34,466 nucleotides of DNA from Actinomycetes bacterium (lineage in GTDB: Bacteria > Actinomycetota > Acidimicrobiia > Acidimicrobiales > JAJYXR01), in contig JAJYXW010000089.1 of NCBI GenBank assembly GCA_021801525.1, positions 1 through 34,466 of the forward strand, given 5' to 3'. The notes below the pieces were generated by a model that searched no databases, was not told where the DNA came from, and saw only the letters and a program-made list of their open reading frames with translations. This document shows, piece by piece, positions 26,473 to 34,465 of the stretch. The first letter of the stretch is position 1, and every line of letters begins with the position of its first letter. Position numbers and translations under genes: made by a program.

Positions 26473-27855
26473 ATGGTCCACGAAGGGTGGCGTTCTCGCA
26501 GACGGCGTTCCCGGAGGCGCCGCTCTTCGTGGCAGAGCGGGGCGCAGCGCGCCTGGAGGGTGCCCGGGGTCCCGCTGGGTGGGATCTCCAGCTCCCCGGG
26601 CCGCTCGCTCGTCACGCGTTCCGCGAGGCGGCGCGGACGAGCGCGGGCGGCAGCCGCGATCGTGCTGGCGGTGGGCGTCGTGGCGGCCGTCTCCGGAGTG
26701 GTGACGCAGGTGGGGCCGGCATCGCTTCCCTACAGGCGCTCTGCCGACCTCGACTACGCCGCGTTGGCGAACACGCTCCTCCAGCGAACCGCGCTGCGTT
26801 CGACCGACCTCGGCAGGTTTCTCGCCCAGGCAGCCGGCCTCGGGAGGCTGACCTTTCTTTACGACCTCGACCGCCTCGTCTCCGAGTCGTCGTCGCTGGC
26901 TGCCGGCTTCGACCGGTTGGCGGGCGTGGGGCCAGGTGCGGACGTATCGGGCTGCCAGCAGGCCATGAGCCTGAGAGCAGGCGCGATGGTGTCCCTCAGG
27001 TCTGCCCTGAGTGGGCTCGTAGGCGGTCCGGATGGCAACACGGTCCTGCCGCGGCGTGAGGCGTTTGGAGAGCTCACCCACGTTGACGCTTCGCTGAGAG
27101 CGGCGGACGCAGCCTGGGCAGGATGCAGGTCGGCGCTCGGCCGAGCGCCCGGTAAGGCTCGGCTCGATGCGTCGGCCTGGTTGCCGGTGCCTGACCCCTT
27201 GGCGCCGGGAGCGCTGGCGAGCCTCGTGGGGGCGATAGCCGGCTCGCCGTCGCTCGCACCTCGCCGCGCCGTCGTGATCACAGCTGTCGGCTTCACGCCC
27301 GAGGCCGTGCCCTTTTCCAGCTCGTCCGGCAGCTCGTCCGGCAGCTCGTCCGGCAGCTCGTCCGGCAGCTCGTCCGGCAGCTCGTCCGGCAGCGGCTCGC
27401 TCCTCCCGCCCACCACCACGCTCCAGGTCGGCCTGGTGGTGAGGAGCCGGGGCAACGTGGACGAGCCGTCTCTCACTGTGTCGGCACGCCTCACACCGAG
27501 CGGGGCCCCTCGGGGCACGAGCGCCGGCAGTGTGACCTCGGGCCCGGTTCGCGTCTCGCTGCCGGCGGCGGGTGCGGTAGCAGTCGACCTGCGCCCTCTG
27601 AGAGTCACGCCGGGGAGCTCTTACAGCCTTTCAATAACTGCGCTGGACGGCTCCTCGGTGCAAGCGGTGGACCGGATCAGCTTCTCTGTGGCGCCGGCAG
27701 CTCCCCCGCCTACGACGACCACGACCCTGCCCGCCAAGTCCCCGGCCAAGTCCCCGGCCAAGTCTCCCGCCAAGTCTCCCGCCAAGTCTCCCGCCAAGTC
27801 TCCCGCCAAGTCTCCCGCCAAGTCCCCGGCTGGGCCCAGTGCGGGTAAGCCATGA
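26473..27855 (+). CDS. Unknown membrane-anchored protein with SSG and AKSP repeats
   Basis: I do not recognise this protein (460 residues from ATG 26473). It has a very basic N-terminus (RSRRRRSRRRRSS), one membrane helix near residue 60-80 (AAAIVLAVGVVAAVSGVVTQV) and an extracytoplasmic region rich in Ala/Leu with two Cys (GCQQAM, WAGCRSALG). A serine-glycine linker (SSSG)6 leads to a beta-rich domain (VGLVVRSRGNVDEPSLTVSARL, GSSYSLSITALDG), and the C-terminus is an eightfold AKSP tail. TATCGT 9 nt before the ATG suggests a leaderless message and favours this start over GTG 26398, which would nearly touch the LCP gene. The divergent LCP partner suggests a cell-envelope role; that is inference. 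Confidence 0.7.
   Translation: MVHEGWRSRRRRSRRRRSSWQSGAQRAWRVPGVPLGGISSSPGRSLVTRSARRRGRARAAAAIVLAVGVVAAVSGVVTQVGPASLPYRRSADLDYAALANTLLQRTALRSTDLGRFLAQAAGLGRLTFLYDLDRLVSESSSLAAGFDRLAGVGPGADVSGCQQAMSLRAGAMVSLRSALSGLVGGPDGNTVLPRREAFGELTHVDASLRAADAAWAGCRSALGRAPGKARLDASAWLPVPDPLAPGALASLVGAIAGSPSLAPRRAVVITAVGFTPEAVPFSSSSGSSSGSSSGSSSGSSSGSSSGSGSLLPPTTTLQVGLVVRSRGNVDEPSLTVSARLTPSGAPRGTSAGSVTSGPVRVSLPAAGAVAVDLRPLRVTPGSSYSLSITALDGSSVQAVDRISFSVAPAAPPPTTTTTLPAKSPAKSPAKSPAKSPAKSPAKSPAKSPAKSPAGPSAGKP
27319..27390. repeat. Six exact 12-nt tandem copies coding SSSG
   Basis: agctcgtccggc is repeated six times exactly, making an inter-domain Ser/Gly linker in the unknown membrane-anchored protein. Confidence 0.93.
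27733..27828. repeat. Eight 12-nt tandem copies coding AKSP
   Basis: gccaagtcyccs is repeated eight times (27733 to 27828) with synonymous variation only (tccccg or tctccc), coding a Lys/Ser/Pro tail near the C-terminus. The synonymous changes indicate the peptide is tolerated or selected. Confidence 0.93.
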
Positions 27856-27924
27856 GGGGAAAGATTCGCTGTTGAGGGTGACCTCGGCCCGGCGGCACCC
27901 TAGGATCACGGGTGGTTACCGAAC

Positions 27925-27930
27925 AGGAGG
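27925..27930 (+). promoter_or_regulatory. Shine-Dalgarno deciding the citrate synthase start
   Basis: AGGAGG lies 8 nt before GTG 27939 and favours that start over GTG 27912. TAGGAT at 27901-27906 is a probable -10. Confidence 0.6.
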
Positions 27931-27938
27931 GTGCGGCC

Positions 27939-29213
27939 GTGGCCGAGAGCATCACGATCATCGACAACCGTACGGGCAACTCGCTAGAGATCCCCGTGGT
28001 GAACGGCGGCATTTCCGCCTCCGAATGGCAGAAGGTTCTGCCGGGGATCTGGTTCTTCGACCCCGGGTTCGTCTCGACGGCGTCCTGCGAGAGCGCGATC
28101 ACCTATCTGGACGGCGAAAAGGGGATATTGAGGTACCGCGGCTATCCAATCGAGCAGCTGGCCGAACAGTCGACCTATCTGGAGGTTGCCTACCTCCTGC
28201 TGCACGGCGAGCTGCCGACGGCGGAGAGCTTCGAGGAGTGGCGCCGTGAGATCACGTACCACACCTTCATCCACGAGAACGTGCGCAAGCGCTTCCTCGA
28301 CGGCTTCCACTACGACGCGCACCCGATGGGGATGTTCGTATCGGCTGTCGCGGCACTGTCGACCTTCTACCTCGACGCGAAGGACATCTTCGATCCCGAG
28401 TCGCGCCACAAGCAGATCATCCGGCTCATCGCGAAGATGCCGACGCTCGCCGCGGCAGCACACCGCTTCAGCGTGGGGATGCCCTTCGTCTACCCTGACA
28501 ACTCCCTCGACTTCACCTCCAACTTCCTTTCCATGATGTGGAAGATCGCCGAACCCCGCTTCGACGCCAACCCCGTCCTGGCACGCGCTCTCGACATCCT
28601 CTTCATCCTCCACGCGGACCACGAGCAGAACTGCTCCACCACCGCGATGCGCGTCGTGGGGTCGTCGCATTCCGACCCCTATTCGGCTGCCGCCGCGGCC
28701 TGCGCCGCCCTGTACGGCCCCCGCCATGGCGGGGCCAACGAGGCGGTCATCCGCATGCTCACCCAGATCGGCTCCATCGACGAGGTGCCAGGGTTCGTGA
28801 AGGCGGTGAAGGAGGGACACGGGAGGCTCCAGGGCTTCGGGCACCGGGTCTACAAGAGCTACGACCCCCGGGCGAAGATAATCAAGCGCACTGCGGACGA
28901 GGTCTTCGAGGTGACGGGGAAGAACCCGCTCCTCGACATTGCGCTGAAGCTCGAGGAGATAGCCCTCTCCGACGAGTACTTCGTCTCGCGCCGGCTCTAC
29001 CCGAACGTCGACTTCTATTCGGGGCTCATCTACCAGGCGATGGGGTTCCCCCTCGAGATGTTCCCCGTGCTGTTCGCCATACCGCGCGTGTCGGGCTGGC
29101 TGGCACACTGGGAGGAGCTCCTCGACGAGGAGGCGAAGATCGCGCGTCCTCGCCAGCTTTACATTGGGCCCGACGAGCGCGACTACGTGCCCATGGAGCG
29201 CCGCGGATCCTGA
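27939..29213 (+). CDS. gltA: Citrate synthase
   Basis: The 424-residue protein is a bacterial type II-like citrate synthase that condenses acetyl-CoA and oxaloacetate at the entry to the TCA cycle. The catalytic triad is visible: His in LYGPRHGGANEAV, His in QGFGHRVYKSYDPRA, Asp in YPNVDFYSGLIYQAMG. LHADHEQNCSTTAMR, the Arg in KSYDPRAK and IPRVSGWLAHW add to this. The N-terminal IDNRTGNSLEIPVVNGGISA domain is the usual small beta domain of hexameric enzymes. It converges on the thioesterase gene with only 28 nt between stops, filled by a 21-nt tandem repeat. Confidence 0.95.
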   Translation: MAESITIIDNRTGNSLEIPVVNGGISASEWQKVLPGIWFFDPGFVSTASCESAITYLDGEKGILRYRGYPIEQLAEQSTYLEVAYLLLHGELPTAESFEEWRREITYHTFIHENVRKRFLDGFHYDAHPMGMFVSAVAALSTFYLDAKDIFDPESRHKQIIRLIAKMPTLAAAAHRFSVGMPFVYPDNSLDFTSNFLSMMWKIAEPRFDANPVLARALDILFILHADHEQNCSTTAMRVVGSSHSDPYSAAAAACAALYGPRHGGANEAVIRMLTQIGSIDEVPGFVKAVKEGHGRLQGFGHRVYKSYDPRAKIIKRTADEVFEVTGKNPLLDIALKLEEIALSDEYFVSRRLYPNVDFYSGLIYQAMGFPLEMFPVLFAIPRVSGWLAHWEELLDEEAKIARPRQLYIGPDERDYVPMERRGS

Positions 29214-29263
29214 GCCGTGCCCAGCGAGGCTCGTGCCGTGCTCAGCGAGTCTCGCGCCGTGCC
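29214..29263. repeat. 21-nt tandem repeat between convergent gltA and tesB
   Basis: gccgtgcccagcgaggctcgt (29214) and a close copy (29235), then a partial third, run from the gltA stop into the end of tesB, whose TGA (29242-29244) lies inside the second copy. Confidence 0.85.
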
Positions 29264-30102
29264 AGGCGCATCAGGCCCTCCTGGACCATCGACACCACCA
29301 TCGTGCCATCGCGGCTGAAGAGGAATCCGCGGGCTATTCCCCTTGCCCCGTACGCGCTCGGGCTGTCCATGTCGTAGAGGAGCCATCCGTCGATTCGGAA
29401 GGGCCGGTGGAACCACATGCAGTGGTCGAGGCTCGCCCCCATGAAGTCGGCGTCGGCCCAGCGCACGTCGTGAGGGGCGAGCATGGTGTCGAAAAGGGAC
29501 ATGTCGGAGGCGTACGCGGCTACGCAGGCATGCAGCAGGGGGTCGTCGGGAAGCTCGCCGTCGGCTCTGATCCAGAGCCTCTGTACCGGATCGCGCCCTT
29601 CGTGGTGCATCCAGGGAAGCTCTCCGATGTGGCGCTGCTCTATCGGGTGGGGACGGGCGAACCACTCCGCGAGCTGCTCACGGTATGGCTCCAGCCGCTC
29701 GTAGAGGGTGGGCAGGGTCTCGGGGTCCGGCACCTCGGGCATGGGCGTCTGGTGCTCTAGGGCGCCCTCTTCGGGCACGTGGAAGGAGGCGTGCAGGTTG
29801 AAGATGGCCCGCCCGTGCTGGATGGCTACTACCCGCCTCGTGGCGAAGGACCGGCCGTCGCGGATGCGGTCCACCTCGTAGAGGATCGGTGTGGACGGGT
29901 CGCCGGGGCGGAGGAAGTACGAATGGAGCGAGTGGACGTTGCCGGTGTCCACCGTCCTGCCTGCGGCCATCAGAGCCTGGGCGGCTACCTGGCCGCCGAA
30001 CACACGCTGGCGGTCCTCGTCCGGGCTGAGCCCGCGGAAGATGTTCACCTCGATGGGTTCGAGGTCGAGCAGGTCGACCAGGAAGGCAAGTGCGTCGCTC
30101 AC
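29242..30102 (-). CDS. tesB: Acyl-CoA thioesterase II
   Basis: This is a double-hotdog thioesterase of 286 residues from GTG 30102, the same size as the E. coli enzyme. Features: LLDLEPIEVNIFRG, RVFGGQVAAQAL, SLHSYFLRPGD, FATRRVVAIQHGRAIFNL, then YASDMSLFDTML (catalytic Asp), SLDHCMWFHRPFR and SMVQEGLMR (catalytic Gln). It hydrolyses medium- to long-chain acyl-CoAs. ATGs at 30129 and 30138 are also open, but AGGA 7 nt upstream of GTG 30102 and the length favour the inner start. It diverges from the GH1 gene. Confidence 0.9.
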   Translation of the reverse strand: MSDALAFLVDLLDLEPIEVNIFRGLSPDEDRQRVFGGQVAAQALMAAGRTVDTGNVHSLHSYFLRPGDPSTPILYEVDRIRDGRSFATRRVVAIQHGRAIFNLHASFHVPEEGALEHQTPMPEVPDPETLPTLYERLEPYREQLAEWFARPHPIEQRHIGELPWMHHEGRDPVQRLWIRADGELPDDPLLHACVAAYASDMSLFDTMLAPHDVRWADADFMGASLDHCMWFHRPFRIDGWLLYDMDSPSAYGARGIARGFLFSRDGTMVVSMVQEGLMRLARRETR

Positions 30103-30108
30103 GCTGCA

Positions 30109-30121
30109 ATCCTGGCAGGAT
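30109..30121. promoter_or_regulatory. Palindrome providing Shine-Dalgarno on both strands
   Basis: ATCCTGGCAGGAT is symmetric apart from its centre. On the plus strand AGGA (30117-30120) is 7 nt before ATG 30128 (GH1); on the minus strand AGGA (30113-30110) is 7 nt before GTG 30102 (tesB). Confidence 0.55.
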
Positions 30122-30127
30122 GTGGCC

Positions 30128-31360
30128 ATGTCCACCATTTCCTTTCCCGACGGCTTCCTCTGGGGCACCGCGACTGCGGCGCACCAGATCGAAGGGGGTA
30201 ACGTCAACAGCGACTGGTGGGCCTTCGAGCATGCCGCGGGGACTCCCTGCGTGGAGCCGAGCGGCGACGCCTGTGACAGCTGGCACCGTTGGCCCGAGGA
30301 TCTGGACCTGGTCTCGTCATTTGGTCTCGGCGCGTACAGGTTCTCCGTGGAGTGGTGCCGCGTGGAGCCCGAGCCCGGCGAGTGGTCGCCGGCAGCGCTC
30401 GACCACTACCGGCGCCTTGCGGCTGGGTGTCGCGATCGGGGCCTCGTGCCTGTGGTCACCATGAACCACTTCACCCTCCCGCGCTGGCTAGCCTCCGATG
30501 GGGGATGGGAGGCCAAGGGAGCCCCGCAGCGCTTCGCTCGCTACTGCGAGAGGGTGATAGCCGTGCTCGGCGATCTCGCCGGCTGGGTCTGCACGCTGAA
30601 CGAGCCGAACATCGTCGCCGCAATGGGGTATCGATTCGGCGTGTTCCCGCCCGGGTTGGTCGACCCTGCAAGGCGGGCGGCTGTTACCGCTGCTCTCGTC
30701 GCTGCGCACCGGGCAGGCGTCGAAGCGCTGCGTTCTGGTCCTGGCGATCCGCTGGTGGGGATGACCCTATCCATGACCGACTACCAGGCACTCCCTGGCG
30801 GGGAGGCCCGCATGGAGAGGGTGCGTCGTTCCATGGAGGACGTGTTCTTGGAGGCGCTCGAGGGCGACGACTTCCTCGGTGTGCAGACCTATTCGAGAGC
30901 ACGTATCGGACCCGAGGGGACGCTGGGGGCTGAAGCGGGCGTGCCGGTCACCCAGATGGGTTACGAGCGCTGGCCCGAGGCGATCGGCGCCACTCTTCGG
31001 CGAGCGGCCGAGGTGACCGCCAGCCAGGCTAGTGCCAGCCAGTCTAGTGCCAGCCTTCCCCTCGTCGTCACGGAGAACGGCATCTCCACCGAAGACGACT
31101 CCGAACGAGCAGCCTTCATCGAGGCGGCCCTGGCGAGTGTGGCGGGCTGCATCGCGGACGGTGTCGACGTGCGCGGGTACTTCTACTGGAGCCTGCTCGA
31201 TAATTTCGAGTGGGTACTCGGGTACGGGCCCAAGTTCGGCCTGGTGGAGGTGGACCGCGAGACCTTCGAGAGGAAGCCCAAGGCGTCAGCGGCGCTTTTC
31301 GGCTCGCTGGCGCGGGCCAATAGGCTCGTGGTTGCCGGCGAGCAGCGTCCGGGCCGTTGA
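30128..31360 (+). CDS. Glycoside hydrolase family 1 beta-glycosidase
   Basis: The 410-residue protein has the GH1 signatures in order: FPDGFLWGTATAAHQIEG, ERIRFSVEW-type GAYRFSVEWCRVEPEPG, VTMNHFTLPRWL, CTLNEPNI (acid/base Glu), VTENGIST (nucleophile Glu), GYFYWSLLDNFEW and FGLVEVDRETFERKPK. It cleaves beta-glucosides or beta-galactosides and is cytoplasmic (no signal peptide). It is slightly short for the family. A loop before the nucleophile contains two 15-nt copies (ASQAS, ASQSS at 31019-31048). A frame open back to 29891 runs antisense in tesB and is ignored. Confidence 0.93.
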   Translation: MSTISFPDGFLWGTATAAHQIEGGNVNSDWWAFEHAAGTPCVEPSGDACDSWHRWPEDLDLVSSFGLGAYRFSVEWCRVEPEPGEWSPAALDHYRRLAAGCRDRGLVPVVTMNHFTLPRWLASDGGWEAKGAPQRFARYCERVIAVLGDLAGWVCTLNEPNIVAAMGYRFGVFPPGLVDPARRAAVTAALVAAHRAGVEALRSGPGDPLVGMTLSMTDYQALPGGEARMERVRRSMEDVFLEALEGDDFLGVQTYSRARIGPEGTLGAEAGVPVTQMGYERWPEAIGATLRRAAEVTASQASASQSSASLPLVVTENGISTEDDSERAAFIEAALASVAGCIADGVDVRGYFYWSLLDNFEWVLGYGPKFGLVEVDRETFERKPKASAALFGSLARANRLVVAGEQRPGR

Positions 31361-31415
31361 CCGTGCGCGGAGCGCTCGGCCGGGGTAGCGCCCCGCTGCC
31401 TGTCGCATTCCCGGG

Positions 31416-31421
31416 TAGGAT
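31416..31421 (+). promoter_or_regulatory. Putative -10 element for leaderless gtrA-like mRNA
   Basis: TAGGAT ends 7 nt before ATG 31429, with no Shine-Dalgarno between. The 68-nt gap after the GH1 gene holds nothing else obvious. Confidence 0.4.
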
Positions 31422-31428
31422 CTAGGCG

Positions 31429-31932
31429 ATGAGAGGCCTGGTGCGGCGGCTGTGGGATCTCTACCACACGCCGTCGGGCAAGAAGATGTTCCGCTACACG
31501 ATGGTTTCCGTCATATCGACGGGAGTCGCCCAGGGAACGCTGTTCCTGGTGTTCGGCATAGCACGCTTGTGGTCGGCGGTGCCGAGCAACATCTTCGCGA
31601 ACGCCGTCGCGGCGGTTCCCTCGTACTACCTGAACCGGAACTGGGCGTGGGGCAAGACCGGCAGGTCGCACGTCATGCGGGAGGTCGTGCCCTTCTGGGT
31701 GCTCTCCTTCGCAGGCATGGCGCTGTCGATCGTCACGGTCGGCGCGACCGCTCACTGGTGCCGGTCCGAGGATCTGGGCCACCTCGCGACGTCGGTGCTA
31801 GTGAACGCTGCCAACCTTTTCGCCTTCGGAGTTCTGTGGATCCTGAAGTTCCTCGTCTTCAACCGCATGTTCGCCGTCGAGCCGGAGCCGGCGCCTGAGC
31901 CGGCGCCGGCGACGACGCTGGTGGACAGCTGA
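31429..31932 (+). CDS. GtrA-like four-helix membrane protein
   Basis: The 167-residue protein has four predicted membrane helices (about 24-46, 50-65, 88-108, 124-147) with the GtrA-family features FRYTMVSVISTGVAQGTLFLV, the NRNWAWGK motif after helix 2, and LVNAANLFAFGVLWILKFLVFNRMF at the end. GtrA-type proteins are thought to help move lipid-linked sugars across the membrane. A short EPAPEPAPA repeat tail follows. cobT starts 9 nt after its stop, so the two are likely co-transcribed, although their functions are unrelated. Confidence 0.85.
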   Translation: MRGLVRRLWDLYHTPSGKKMFRYTMVSVISTGVAQGTLFLVFGIARLWSAVPSNIFANAVAAVPSYYLNRNWAWGKTGRSHVMREVVPFWVLSFAGMALSIVTVGATAHWCRSEDLGHLATSVLVNAANLFAFGVLWILKFLVFNRMFAVEPEPAPEPAPATTLVDS

Positions 31933-31941
31933 GGTCCGGGG

Positions 31942-33168
31942 GTGCCCAGCAGCTCGGATGCGCCGGGATCTAGCCTGGCTCGAGGCCTGTCGGTAGAGCT
32001 GCTTCGCAATGCGGAGCCTGGCGAGGCCTTCTCCGAGGCTGCTAAGCGAGTGGTGCCGCCGGACGAGTCGGTCGCAGTCGAGGCGCGGGCCAGGCACGAC
32101 ACTCTGACCAAGCCACCCGGTGCTCTCGGGCGTCTCGAGGATCTCGGCGTGAGGCTCTCGGCAATAGCCGGGCGCTGCCCGCCCCCCCTGCCGGCTCCTG
32201 CGGCCGTTGCCGTGTTCGCCGGGGACCACGGCGTTCTGAGGCAGGGTGTCTCGCCCTGGCCGGCAGAGGTGACTGCTCAGATGGTCGACAACTTCCTAGC
32301 TGGGGGTGCCGCCATCAACGCGCTAGCCCGCCAGGTCGGTGCCGAGGTGGTCGTGGTCGACGTGGGAGTCGCCTCGGAGCTGCCCGGTTCGCCTGGCCTG
32401 GTACGGGCCAAGGTGCGCGCCGGCACTGGCGACATTGCCACGGAGCCCGCCATGGAGCGTGACGAGGCCCTGCTCGCTCTCGACGTTGGCGCCACCGTCG
32501 CCCGGGAACTGGTCGCCCGCGGCTTTCGCTGCCTGGCGACTGGCGACATGGGGATCGGGAACACGACGCCATCTGCAGCGCTCATTGCCGCCTTCTGCGG
32601 CCGGGATGCCGGCGATGTGACGGGACGGGGGACCGGTATAGACGACGAGCGCCTGGCCACGAAGGTAAGTGTCGTGGAGGCGGCGCTTTCCAGGGTGCTC
32701 GAGCCAGGCGCTCCTTCTGGCAGCGCTTCGAAGAGGCTTGACGGCGGCGCTTCGAAGAGGCCTGACGGCGCCGCCCGAGCGCCGTTCGCCGGCACCGATA
32801 CTGCTCTCGACGTGCTGGCCGGCTTGGGGGGTCTCGAGATCGCCGCGCTGGCCGGGTACGTGGTCGGAGCCGCCTCGGCCCGCGTGCCCGTGGTGGTGGA
32901 CGGGGTCATAGCTGCTGCTGCGGCCGTAGTGGCAGCAGCGCTCGTCCCGGGGTGCACCGGCTACATGATTGCCGGACATCGGTCGAGCGAGCCAGGTGCG
33001 AGCGTGGCCCTGGCCCATTTGGGGCTCGATCCGGTGCTCGACCTCGGCATGCGCCTGGGCGAGGGAACCGGAGCATGCCTCGCCATTCCAGCGCTCCAGG
33101 CCGCGGCGCGCGTCCTCGGTGAAATGGCCACCTTCGACTCCGCCGGAGTGAGCGGCAAGCACACCTGA
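31942..33168 (+). CDS. cobT: Nicotinate-nucleotide-dimethylbenzimidazole phosphoribosyltransferase
   Basis: This enzyme makes alpha-ribazole phosphate for the lower ligand of cobalamin. Visible are TLTKPPGALGRLEDLG, AVFAGDHGV, SPWPAEVTAQMVDNFLAGGAAIN, VDVGVA, ATGDMGIGNTTPSAAL, GRGTGIDDERLATK, and the C-terminal VDGVIAAAAAVVA...GYMIAGHRSSEPG and RLGEGTGACLA with the catalytic Glu. At 408 residues it is longer than the usual 350: the N-terminus has about 50 extra residues and there is a low-complexity insertion after VVEAALSRVL made of two 24-nt repeats (32722-32769, ASKRLDG/ASKRPDG). The start is GTG 31942, 9 nt after gtrA. No cobalamin riboswitch or other cob genes are visible. Confidence 0.93.
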   Translation: MPSSSDAPGSSLARGLSVELLRNAEPGEAFSEAAKRVVPPDESVAVEARARHDTLTKPPGALGRLEDLGVRLSAIAGRCPPPLPAPAAVAVFAGDHGVLRQGVSPWPAEVTAQMVDNFLAGGAAINALARQVGAEVVVVDVGVASELPGSPGLVRAKVRAGTGDIATEPAMERDEALLALDVGATVARELVARGFRCLATGDMGIGNTTPSAALIAAFCGRDAGDVTGRGTGIDDERLATKVSVVEAALSRVLEPGAPSGSASKRLDGGASKRPDGAARAPFAGTDTALDVLAGLGGLEIAALAGYVVGAASARVPVVVDGVIAAAAAVVAAALVPGCTGYMIAGHRSSEPGASVALAHLGLDPVLDLGMRLGEGTGACLAIPALQAAARVLGEMATFDSAGVSGKHT

Positions 33169-33178
33169 GCTGGGCCTC

Positions 33179-33670
33179 TTAGTCGCGGAAGTTGGTGAAC
33201 TGGAGGGGGATGCCAAGGTCGTCGCGGGACTTGAGCTCCTGGATGACCGCTTGGAGGTCGTCGCGCTTCTTCCCCGAGACCCGCACCTGCTCACCCTGGG
33301 TCTGGGAGGAGACGCCCTTCAGCCCGAGATCCTTGATGATGCGGTTGATCTGCTTGGCTTTGTCCGCGGAGATCCCGGCCTGTATCGCTATTCGCTGCCG
33401 AGCACGGCCTTTGGCCGCCTCCTCGATCTTCCCCGGGTTCAGCGCCTTCAGGGAGACCTGCCTCTTCACGAGCTTCTCCTCGAGCACCTGATGGAGAGCG
33501 CGCAACCGGTCCTCGGTGGAGGAGTGGAGCACCAGCTCTTCGTCGGTCTGCTCGATAGTGGAGTCGGTTCCCTTGAAGTCGAAGCGCGTGCTTGCCTCGC
33601 GGTTGGCCTGGTCAACCGCGTTTCGCAGCTCCTGGCGGTCCACTTCCGAGACAACGTCGAACGTAGGCAC
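33179..33670 (-). CDS. yajQ: YajQ-family nucleotide-binding protein
   Basis: GTG 33670 gives a 163-residue product, the usual length of the family, beginning VPTFDVVSEVDRQEL. Other family features are REASTRFDFKG, DEELVLHSSTEDRLRAL, KLVKRQVSLKAL and the C-terminal RVSGKKRDDLQAVIQELKSRD...PLQFTNFRD. Two ferredoxin-like domains are expected; some homologues bind cyclic di-GMP or tRNA-like ligands. A longer frame to GTG 33712 adds 14 unconserved residues. It converges on cobT with 10 nt between the stops. Confidence 0.92.
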   Translation of the reverse strand: MPTFDVVSEVDRQELRNAVDQANREASTRFDFKGTDSTIEQTDEELVLHSSTEDRLRALHQVLEEKLVKRQVSLKALNPGKIEEAAKGRARQRIAIQAGISADKAKQINRIIKDLGLKGVSSQTQGEQVRVSGKKRDDLQAVIQELKSRDDLGIPLQFTNFRD

Positions 33671-33734
33671 GGCCAGCGAGCTTAGTTTCTCTTGTTCTGC
33701 CGTGCGCCTCACGAACGGGCGCTATTGTCGTGCC

Positions 33735-33816
33735 GGGTCGGTGCCCGAGCGGCCAAAGGGAGCAGACTGTAAATCTGCCGGCACAGCCTACGGGGGTTCG
33801 AATCCCTCCCGGCCCA
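33735..33816 (+). tRNA. tRNA-Tyr(GUA)
   Basis: An 82-nt class II tRNA with a long variable arm. The acceptor GGGTCGG pairs with CCGGCCC (one G-U), followed by discriminator A33816; CCA is not encoded. The anticodon stem GCAGA/TCTGC holds loop CTGTAAA, giving anticodon GTA (33769-33771). The T-arm is GGGGG-TTCGAAT-CCCTC. Its 3' part overlaps the end of the integrase gene on the other strand. Confidence 0.95.
33788..33816. other. Likely attachment site core in the tRNA-Tyr 3' end
   Basis: The integrase stop codon (33788-33790) and last codons fall inside the tRNA's variable/T-arm region, the usual att core of tRNA-targeting tyrosine integrases. The second att copy would be outside the window to the right. 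Confidence 0.6.
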
Positions 33817-34465
33817 CTCCCAGCTCAGAGGCTATTTTATGGCTCACAGGGTCGGGCTGCGATCCGGGGCGTGCAATTTCCGTGCAATAGCGGGTGGTGC
33901 GGGCGCGGGCAATGCGCTGGTCGAGCCGGGTGGTCAACTCGGCCTCGAGTGCAGGGAACAGGTGTCCGTAGGTGCCGAGGGTGACGGTGATCGAGCTGTG
34001 CCCCATCCGCTCCATGATCGAGCGCGGGTGCGCTCCTTCTGCGATCAGAAGTGCGGCATAGGTGTGGCGTAGGTCATGAAATCTGAGGTCGGGGGGAAGG
34101 CCAGAGCGCTCGACGGCGGGGCGAAAGTGTCGACGATAGAGGTAGGCGTGGCGGACCGGCTCGCCGCTGTCGTTGGCGAACAGCAGTGCCTCCCCGTCGC
34201 AGGCCACCGCCCCGGCCAGGTGCTCCGACAGGTCTGGCATCAGCGAGGGCGGGATCGGGACGGTTCGGGTCCGACCCGACTTGGGCGGCCCGAACTGGAG
34301 CCTGCCGCTCACGTCTGCCAGCGACTCGCTCACGGTCAGCATCCCGTCGTCGAGGTCGATCCTCGACCGTCGAAGTGCTCCGATTTCGCCGGCGCGTAGC
34401 CCGCAGTAGGCGGCGAGTCTGACCCATAAACCCAGGTCGGGACGGAACAGGCGTCCCGCACCGAG
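33788..34465 (-). CDS. int: Tyrosine recombinase/integrase (5' end outside window)
   Basis: The C-terminal 225 residues are present. Catalytic residues are visible: Arg in YCGLRAGEIGALRRS, His-x-x-Arg in FHDLRHTYAALL, His in MERMGHSSI, and the Tyr nucleophile in TLGTYGHLFPA. A beta-hairpin with Lys (GPPKSGRTRTVPI) lies between. It would integrate and excise DNA at the tRNA-Tyr gene. The protein ends GVGREGFEPP, a tail common in integrases encoded over tRNA ends. The core-binding domain is outside the window. Confidence 0.9.
   Translation of the reverse strand, partial: LGAGRLFRPDLGLWVRLAAYCGLRAGEIGALRRSRIDLDDGMLTVSESLADVSGRLQFGPPKSGRTRTVPIPPSLMPDLSEHLAGAVACDGEALLFANDSGEPVRHAYLYRRHFRPAVERSGLPPDLRFHDLRHTYAALLIAEGAHPRSIMERMGHSSITVTLGTYGHLFPALEAELTTRLDQRIARARTTRYCTEIARPGSQPDPVSHKIASELGVGREGFEPP

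Noticed and set aside
31933-31941. Cobalamin riboswitch ahead of cobT
   Set aside because: Only 9 nt separate the gtrA stop from the cobT start, and no riboswitch-like fold is apparent upstream.
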